In this document: one piece after another, positions 1 through 4,813 of the stretch
Layout: each line of letters starts with the position of its first letter
Position numbering within the stretch: the first letter of the stretch is position 1
Assembly: GCA_030744095.1 (NCBI GenBank)
Contig: JASLRF010000367.1
Location: 1 to 6,410, forward strand
Direction of reading: 5' to 3'
Origin: Pirellulaceae bacterium
GTDB lineage: Bacteria; Planctomycetota; Planctomycetia; Pirellulales; Pirellulaceae
DNA: 6,410 nt
Notes under the pieces: model-generated
Told to the model about the DNA's origin: nothing
The model's input: the letters and a program-made list of their open reading frames with translations, nothing else
Database searches by the model: none
Position numbers and translations under genes: made by a program

Positions 1-509
1 GCCAAGTCTGGAAGAAAGTCGTTCTCGGCCAGCAAGGGAAGTTTGAAGACGCTACCGCCGTAGTAGTTAGAATGCGTGCCCGCGACAGGGTAGCCGGGTA
101 CCGTCATCAACGTGACATCACCGGGGTTGATAAAACAGGCAGGCACCATGGCCAGCGCCGTCTTCGACCCGATGCAATGATTCACTTCCGTGGTCGGATC
201 GAGTTCAACGCCACAGTTGCGTTTCATGAAGCGTGCCGCAGCAGCTTTGAATTCGCTGACTCCGTTGTCGGCGTAGCCACGGTTTTCCGGCTGATTGATC
301 TCCACAGCCATCTGCTGGCGAACGGTTTCCGCCGCCATCGCGTCATTTTCACCGATTCCAAAGTCCAGCAGTTGGCGATCCGGGTAATTGGCAATCGCTT
401 GGCGCTTGGCCCGCTTGATTTTCTCGAACTTGTAAATGTCCGTGCCCTTACCGTAATTCGCTCCCCCAATGCGGTCCGCGAATAGTTGCTGAAAATACGG
501 GTCGCTCAT
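1..509 (-). CDS. dapL: LL-diaminopimelate aminotransferase, N-terminal part (cut by left window edge)
   Basis: Reverse-strand frame with 169 codons, open at the window edge. It begins MSDPYFQQLFADRIGGANYG and continues without a stop. Visible fold-type I (class I/II) aminotransferase features are the N-terminal arm (residues 1-40), LLDFGIGEND at about 47-56, RGYADNGVSEFKAAAARF at about 77-94, the PLP-side motif HCIGSKTALAM at 111-121, and INPGDVTLMTVPGYPVAG at 127-144. The PLP-binding lysine lies beyond the edge. DapL makes LL-diaminopimelate from tetrahydrodipicolinate and glutamate in one step, for lysine and peptidoglycan, in the cytoplasm. The specific call rests on resemblance to planctomycete proteins annotated as DapL; a related aminotransferase such as an aspartate aminotransferase cannot be excluded. 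The start is supported by GAGGAA four bases upstream. The gene is divergent from the FHA gene across 428 bases. Confidence 0.78.
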   Translation of the reverse strand, partial: MSDPYFQQLFADRIGGANYGKGTDIYKFEKIKRAKRQAIANYPDRQLLDFGIGENDAMAAETVRQQMAVEINQPENRGYADNGVSEFKAAAARFMKRNCGVELDPTTEVNHCIGSKTALAMVPACFINPGDVTLMTVPGYPVAGTHSNYYGGSVFKLPLLAENDFLPDL

Positions 510-513
510 CCGA

Positions 514-519
514 TTCCTC
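514..519 (-). promoter_or_regulatory. Ribosome binding site of dapL
   Basis: On the minus strand GAGGAA is followed by a four-base spacer and then ATG at 509-507. The spacing is slightly short. It is the only purine-rich site near this start, and it fits the family N-terminus MSDPYFQ. Confidence 0.5.
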
Positions 520-781
520 GATCGTGTGGTTCAGTTGCATGGTGCGCGTTTGGGCATTCCAAAGTGCGACGTCAGAGTAATCGAGAGCTGCGAATCGGAC
601 AACCGGCTGGATTCCGCACAAAGAAAACCGATCCACGGAATGCTTCGATGTTTGGTTCACTCAAATGCCGGTAAAAGCCCCTGATTCTGTACCCGCAACC
701 CAGAGATGCCCTCGCGCCCCCCCCAGCAGGGAGTAGCATCCGGTGTTGCTCTTGAGATGCTGACGCAGGAACTTGCGGGAT

Positions 782-810
782 TTGTGATTCACAATTGGTG
801 AGAAATTGTG
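782..810. repeat. Nested inverted repeat upstream of FHA gene (operator-like)
   Basis: TTGTG (782-786), ATT, CACAA (790-794) forms a perfect 5-bp inverted repeat. The right arm extended, CACAATT (790-796), is also the exact reverse complement of AATTGTG (804-810) across a seven-base spacer. One central element can therefore pair with either side. The AT-rich arms and the overlap with a candidate -35 box suggest a repressor or activator site rather than a terminator. No regulator is identified. Confidence 0.4.
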
Positions 811-816
811 TATCAA
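788..816 (+). promoter_or_regulatory. Candidate sigma-70-type promoter for the FHA gene
   Basis: TTCACA (788-793) matches five of six bases of the -35 consensus. After 17 bases TATCAA (811-816) matches four of six of the -10 consensus. Transcription would start near 823, leaving a leader of about 115 bases before the ATG at 938. It overlaps the inverted repeat at 782-810. This is a consensus match only, and planctomycete promoters are poorly defined. Confidence 0.35.
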
Positions 817-925
817 ATAACCCGATATGGGGAACGTCCCTTCGAGTTGAATTGCCAGCCGATCAATACCTTCCCAACGTTTATTTGGTCTCTATCGGCT
901 TTCATTAAATGCTGGCACGAAACGT

Positions 926-929
926 GGAG
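926..929 (+). promoter_or_regulatory. Ribosome binding site of the FHA gene
   Basis: GGAG lies eight bases before ATG 938-940, which is good spacing. It supports this start and an N-terminus of about 23 residues before the FHA core. Confidence 0.55.
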
Positions 930-937
930 CCACGTAA

Positions 938-1630
938 ATGGACGTGCACCTCGAGATTTTGCAAGGACGTCTGAAGCAAGGCAAGAATGAAGCAGGTGTC
1001 AACCGATTCAAGATTCGACTCAGTCGATTCGTCATCGGCAGTGACGTATCGTGTCACATGGTCTGCAAGAGCCGAACGATTAGCAATCGGCATTGCTTGA
1101 TCCTGATCGAGAATGACATCGTGCTGGTCCGGGACCTGGACGGCAAGGCCGGAACGTTCATCAACGATGTGCCCGTCGACGGCACTCAGTTGATTGGCGA
1201 CGGTGACAAACTACGGATTGGACGGCTCGAGTTCAAGCTACTGGTCACGGTCTCCCCGCCCCAATCTCCACCGCCGGAAACGACAGCTCCGACGACACCG
1301 GACGTGTCGGATCAACACTCTTTCGAGACCGTGGTCGGATCAGAAACCGTCGATACACTGGTCACGGACCTTCTGCAGGAAGAGGACGAGGTAGCTCGCG
1401 CAGCCCGATACGCCGATCCCACGGCTCGCTACTTTCGTGCGGATCAGATTCCACCGGACGAAGCAGTAGAAGTTGAGCCGGAGCAACCGCCAGCCAAGAA
1501 GCGACCAGCGAAACGAAGCGTGGGCAAATTGCCAACACCACTGCCGATCAAGACGAACGATACGGTGAGTGCTGCCGAACAAGCTTTGCACGAAATCTTC
1601 CAACCGTCGAAGGGACCAGGTAAGAGCTAG
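938..1630 (+). CDS. FHA domain protein with low-complexity C-terminal tail
   Basis: 230 residues. The FHA domain spans about residues 24-102: FVIGSDVSCHMV (31-42), ISNRH (48-52), DLDGKAGTFIND (66-77), and GDKLRIGRLEFKLL (89-102). FHA domains bind phosphothreonine peptides, often in Ser/Thr kinase signalling. The serine and histidine of the S-x-R-H motif and the T-x-N motif (T73, N76) are present, but the usual Gly-Arg of the first motif is Gly-Ser (34-35), so a common phosphate contact is missing. Residues 105-120 are Pro/Thr rich, about 128-178 acidic, and 187-196 a basic patch (KKRPAKRSVGK region). The end, SAAEQALHEIF, looks helical. There is no transmembrane segment or signal peptide, so it is probably cytoplasmic. 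The gene stands alone, divergent from dapL and convergent with the symporter, and gives no hint of a kinase partner. FHA call is firm; target and role unknown. Confidence 0.88.
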   Translation: MDVHLEILQGRLKQGKNEAGVNRFKIRLSRFVIGSDVSCHMVCKSRTISNRHCLILIENDIVLVRDLDGKAGTFINDVPVDGTQLIGDGDKLRIGRLEFKLLVTVSPPQSPPPETTAPTTPDVSDQHSFETVVGSETVDTLVTDLLQEEDEVARAARYADPTARYFRADQIPPDEAVEVEPEQPPAKKRPAKRSVGKLPTPLPIKTNDTVSAAEQALHEIFQPSKGPGKS

Positions 1631-1673
1631 CGTGGCTGTGCCTCAGACCGACGCGAGCTATCGCTCCGATGCG

Positions 1674-1716
1674 GCGACCTCCGCTCCCCGACCAACTTGC
1701 GGTCGGTGCCCGTCGC
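1674..1716. terminator. Two-helix hairpin between convergent genes, possible terminator
   Basis: An inner stem CCGACC (1688-1693) pairs with GGTCGG (1701-1706) around a seven-base loop. An outer stem GCGAC (1674-1678) pairs with GTCGC (1712-1716), with an asymmetric internal loop between the two. It lies in the 183-base gap between the stop of the FHA gene and the stop of the symporter gene, where a bidirectional terminator would be expected. Neither strand has a clear U tract after it, so the call is tentative. Confidence 0.3.
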
Positions 1717-1813
1717 TGAAAACTCGACTCACCTGTAGAGAAAGACCTGATACGAGCTTTCAGGGGGTTGTTCCGTAGGACGCTTGGCAAACATCGAAAG
1801 CGGTTACCGAGCG

Positions 1814-3718
1814 TCACTTCCAGCGTTTTGAATGCGGCAGCTTGATCTTAAGAACCACCTCTTGGTCAGGTTCTCCTAGTTGGCCAATCCCACACACCAG
1901 GCCACGAAGGTCGTCAACGGGCGAGCGGGTGCCCACACAGAAGCTCGCCGCATAACCACTGATCAGTGTCAACATGACACCGATCGTTAGGGCCCAACTC
2001 GTGCCGATAGGCTGGTCCAGCGGCCAAGCCCAGGCGAGACTTGCAATCGCGCTGGAACAGGTGAGCCAACCGGTCAGGACAATGCCGGCAATCAAGCCGA
2101 TTCGCGCGCCCGTCGGATTGGTTCGCCGCGTGAAGATCCCCAACAAAAACACCGCCAACAACGGTCCACCCAGCGTGCCAGTGACCATGATTAAGGCACG
2201 AAAAACATCGATGGCCACAACCATCAGGATCGCCCCGGCGGTGACGATAATCCCAAACGCCAGAATGGTAGTCGGTGTATAGCGGTCAGGTGCATCGCGC
2301 GTCGAATCCGCATCCATCGATACCCGGGCACGGGTCGCCACGATACAGCCCAGTGCCAGCAAACCCGAATCCACAGAGGACATGATCGCTGCAAGAACGG
2401 CCGCAACTGCGAGTCCAACAAGTCCCCAAGGTAGTTGTGTTGTGATGTACCAGGGCAACAACTCGTCGTTTGCACGTGTGTGCAAGACCACTTCGCCGCG
2501 ACGCATGTCAGCTCTGGGAGGATAGCGCGTCAAGAGCTGAAGCACGCGTAATCCCTCGATGGCGTTCTGGTCCAGCAATTCGTCCGCATCATCGATGGCG
2601 TCCCGACTGTTGGGACGAATGATACGTCGCTGGTCAACCAAGGCCCGGATGTTCTGGGCATCGACGCGCGCGGAGGGATCGTCCCAGTCCAAAGCCAGTC
2701 GCCCGTCTTCTGCAGAGACCAGCGAATGACGTGTCGCGGGATCGACATTGGTGATCCACTTGGCGCGCAGTAGCTCAGAATGGTCGTGATAGAACGCCAG
2801 CAACGCAAGTCCCAAGTACGTCAGCAGCAGCACGATGATCGTCAACGACGTGCAACCTACCATGAAGGCTTGTCGGGCGACTTTCACGTCTCTTACGGCC
2901 AGTAGCCGCTGCACGGTGACTTGATCGGCGACAAAAAATGCCAGCACGGCCAACATGGCGTGCGGGACGGTGCCCCACTGCAACCACGTCGCGTGTCCAT
3001 CGTCCGTCGGTTGCAGGATCCGGTTTCGCTCCAGCGACTCGGCCACGTGCCATACGCGCCCCGCGCCCCCCTCCAAGGCCATCCAAACACTGAGCACCAA
3101 CACGACCACGGCACATCCCATGACGGCTAACTGGATTACATCGGCCCAGACAACTGCCCTGATGCCTCCCAGGAATGTGTACGATGTCGTCGCGGTCCCC
3201 AATAAGACAATTAGCGCCCACACTGGAATGGCCAACGCCGTCACCGTCACAAGCATATGGCACCCCAGCGCCAACACGCCGGCGACCCAGAACACCCGCC
3301 AAAACAGGAACACGATGCTGGCCAGTGTTCGAGTCCGCCGATCGAAACGCATTTCGAGGTACTCGTAGACTGACGTCAACCCAAGCCCCTGATAGAGCGG
3401 AAGAACGTATCGCCACACGAGAGGAACGGCTAGCCACATCCCCAGCGGGATCACCAGCAGTCTGAGTCCAGCGTCGTAAGCCTGCCCTGGCAGTCCAATC
3501 AAGCTGAGCCCCAGGAGCATCGAACCGACAGCACTGAATCCAGGAACGAGTGTGGCCGTGATCGACAACCCTGCAGACATCGCCGACAGGCTCTTGTTCG
3601 CCAGCAAGAACTCAGAGGTGGTTGGACGCAGCCGTCGAACTGCGACACCAATTGTCAACAGTACGCCCAATAGCAGCGCGACGACGACGTAATCGACTGG
3701 ATGCAAAGCAAGTAACAT
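1814..3718 (-). CDS. Sodium:solute symporter (SSS family) with large extra loop
   Basis: 634 residues from the chosen ATG (3718-3716); the frame is open to an upstream ATG at 3901, which would add 61 residues. SSS proteins couple Na+ entry to uptake of sugars, amino acids or other small solutes across the inner membrane. Family marks, numbered from the chosen start: YTFLGGIRAVVWADVIQLAV at 180-199, DQVTVQRLLAVRDVKVARQ at 265-283, and AAIMSSVDSG at 443-452, the Na+-site helix. About 13 hydrophobic segments fit the LeuT-like fold. The chosen start puts the first membrane helix (LHPVDYVVVALLLG) right at the N-terminus, as usual in the family; the extra 61 residues are basic, not family-like, and overlap a strong hairpin. 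Neither start has a good ribosome site. Residues about 311-421 are a hydrophilic, Asp/Arg-rich insert. Substrate cannot be told from the sequence or the neighbours. The gene lies downstream of lepB and lptB on the same strand. Confidence 0.88.
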   Translation of the reverse strand: MLLALHPVDYVVVALLLGVLLTIGVAVRRLRPTTSEFLLANKSLSAMSAGLSITATLVPGFSAVGSMLLGLSLIGLPGQAYDAGLRLLVIPLGMWLAVPLVWRYVLPLYQGLGLTSVYEYLEMRFDRRTRTLASIVFLFWRVFWVAGVLALGCHMLVTVTALAIPVWALIVLLGTATTSYTFLGGIRAVVWADVIQLAVMGCAVVVLVLSVWMALEGGAGRVWHVAESLERNRILQPTDDGHATWLQWGTVPHAMLAVLAFFVADQVTVQRLLAVRDVKVARQAFMVGCTSLTIIVLLLTYLGLALLAFYHDHSELLRAKWITNVDPATRHSLVSAEDGRLALDWDDPSARVDAQNIRALVDQRRIIRPNSRDAIDDADELLDQNAIEGLRVLQLLTRYPPRADMRRGEVVLHTRANDELLPWYITTQLPWGLVGLAVAAVLAAIMSSVDSGLLALGCIVATRARVSMDADSTRDAPDRYTPTTILAFGIIVTAGAILMVVAIDVFRALIMVTGTLGGPLLAVFLLGIFTRRTNPTGARIGLIAGIVLTGWLTCSSAIASLAWAWPLDQPIGTSWALTIGVMLTLISGYAASFCVGTRSPVDDLRGLVCGIGQLGEPDQEVVLKIKLPHSKRWK

Positions 3719-3817
3719 GGCGACTGCGCGGGCATAAAGTTCGAACGTGCGAAGGGCATGAGAGCGGAGCCCTGTGCGGTTTTTGGATGCGGATCCGTCT
3801 TTGACAAGGCAAGGCCC

Positions 3818-3843
3818 CGCTGGCGCAAGCACCTGCGCCAGCG
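3818..3843. repeat. Perfect 10-bp GC-rich hairpin between lptB and the symporter gene
   Basis: CGCTGGCGCA (3818-3827) and TGCGCCAGCG (3834-3843) are exact reverse complements around a six-base loop. On the coding (minus) strand it sits 88 bases after the lptB stop and about 100 bases before the preferred symporter start. No U tract follows, so it may be a weak or Rho-assisted terminator, an RNA-stabilising processing element, or a dispersed palindromic repeat. It would fall inside coding sequence if the symporter started at 3901. Confidence 0.55.
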
Positions 3844-3931
3844 ATTCGAGCACCCGCAAACTCAGCCTAGCGTACCCGCGCCGCACGCTGATCTCAATCA
3901 TGGCGGAATTCTAAAGTGTCGCCGCGCCGGT

Positions 3932-4753
3932 TCATTCCGTGCGACGTGTGACGCGTCGCGGCTGCACAGTCGAGAGATCGTCGCGTCGGGCTGGAGCTTT
4001 CAACATGTGAGGCGGGGGCGGTTCCGCGTGCTCGCCGTCGATGTCACCGAGGTAGATCCGACGCACTTCCGGATGCTGCTTCACATCTTCCGGCGACCCT
4101 TCGCATAGAACGGTTCCCTTGTTGATCACATAGCAGCGGTCGGTCACTTGCAGGATCTCTCGCGCCGCGTGATCGGTGATCAAAATCGAGATCCCAGTCG
4201 CGCAAAGGTCACGAATAATCGACTGAATATTCTGAACCGTGACTGGGTCGATCCCGGCAAACGGTTCGTCCAGCATGATGATCTTCGGATCCGCGACCAG
4301 GCTCCGAGCGATCTCCAGCCGTCGGCGTTCGCCACCTGATAACTTACCGGCCCTTGACTTGCGGATCTTCGTGATCTTGAACTGCTCCAACAGTTCGTTA
4401 CACCGGTCCCGCCGCGCGCGGCGACCAAACTTCAGCAGTTCCATCACACAATACAGATTCTGTTCGGTCGTCAGCTTGCCAAAGATGCTGGACTCCTGAG
4501 CGAGGTAGCCCATCTGGCCATCCCGACAACGGCGATACATGGGCCATTTGGTCACTTCGGTTTCACCCAGAAAGACCTGACCGGCGTTGGGCTGGATGAG
4601 CCCGCAAATCATCCGAAATGTCGTGGTCTTCCCCGCACCATTGGGGCCGAGCAGCCCAACGATTTCGCCTTTGTCGACGCGCAGATCAACACCATCAACA
4701 ACGCGGTTGGAACGGAATGACTTGACCAGCCCGCGAGCTTCCAGAAGTGACAT
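3932..4753 (-). CDS. lptB: LPS export ABC transporter ATP-binding protein LptB
   Basis: 273 residues from ATG 4753-4751. Complete ABC ATPase: Walker A GPNGAGKTT at 36-44, Q-loop Gln 86 in GYLAQESSIF, signature LSGGERRR at 138-145, Walker B IIMLDEP at 158-164, and H-loop His 195 in LITDHAARE. The stretches GEIVGLLGPNGAGKTTTFRM, LAQESSIFGKLT, LDEPFAGIDPVTV and VRRIYLGD are hallmarks of LptB, the cytoplasmic ATPase that with LptFG and LptC extracts lipopolysaccharide from the inner membrane. The start is chosen because GGAGGA sits seven bases upstream; in-frame ATGs at 4768 (overlapping that site) and 4795 are less likely. LptB usually ends shortly after the YLG motif (E. coli, 241 residues); here about 35 residues follow, Pro-rich then basic. 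It lies 60 bases downstream of lepB, probably in one transcript. No permease gene is in the window. Confidence 0.9.
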   Translation of the reverse strand: MSLLEARGLVKSFRSNRVVDGVDLRVDKGEIVGLLGPNGAGKTTTFRMICGLIQPNAGQVFLGETEVTKWPMYRRCRDGQMGYLAQESSIFGKLTTEQNLYCVMELLKFGRRARRDRCNELLEQFKITKIRKSRAGKLSGGERRRLEIARSLVADPKIIMLDEPFAGIDPVTVQNIQSIIRDLCATGISILITDHAAREILQVTDRCYVINKGTVLCEGSPEDVKQHPEVRRIYLGDIDGEHAEPPPPHMLKAPARRDDLSTVQPRRVTRRTE

Positions 4754-4760
4754 CCGTTTG

Positions 4761-4766
4761 TCCTCC
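4761..4766 (-). promoter_or_regulatory. Ribosome binding site that sets the lptB start
   Basis: On the minus strand GGAGGA (4766-4761) lies seven bases before ATG 4753-4751, the best Shine-Dalgarno site in the window. The upstream in-frame ATG at 4768-4766 overlaps it and would add only five residues. It therefore favours the 273-residue product. Confidence 0.75.
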
Positions 4767-4813
4767 ATGACGATTGGAGTATGAGGGCGCTCCATCGGCC
4801 CCCGCCAACGATG

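Larger units (their letters stand above)
510..937. other. Intergenic region between divergent dapL and FHA genes
   Basis: This stretch of 428 bases has no convincing gene; the short open frames in it lack ribosome sites and family resemblance. It contains a run of eight C at 717-724, a nested inverted repeat at 782-810, a candidate promoter at 788-816 facing right, and the ribosome site of the FHA gene at 926-929. I found no convincing -35/-10 pair for dapL on the minus strand. The length is generous for two divergent promoters, so a small RNA or further regulatory sites are possible but not shown. Confidence 0.6.

Noticed and set aside
72..485. A 137-codon plus-strand open frame opposite dapL
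   Set aside because: The minus strand here encodes a clear aminotransferase; the plus frame is a complementary shadow with no recognisable domain or ribosome site.
717..724. Run of eight C residues, possible phase-variation tract
   Set aside because: It is outside any coding region and not within a recognisable promoter spacer, so there is nothing for slippage to switch.
2775..3437. A 220-codon open frame on the minus strand inside the symporter gene
   Set aside because: It is a frame-shifted reading of the symporter: Arg/Gly rich with no membrane segments or family marks, while the main frame carries the full SSS signature.
4754..4795. Longer lptB starting at 4795 (287 residues) or at 4768
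   Set aside because: A strong GGAGGA seven bases before ATG 4753 and the usual LptB N-terminus favour the shorter form.
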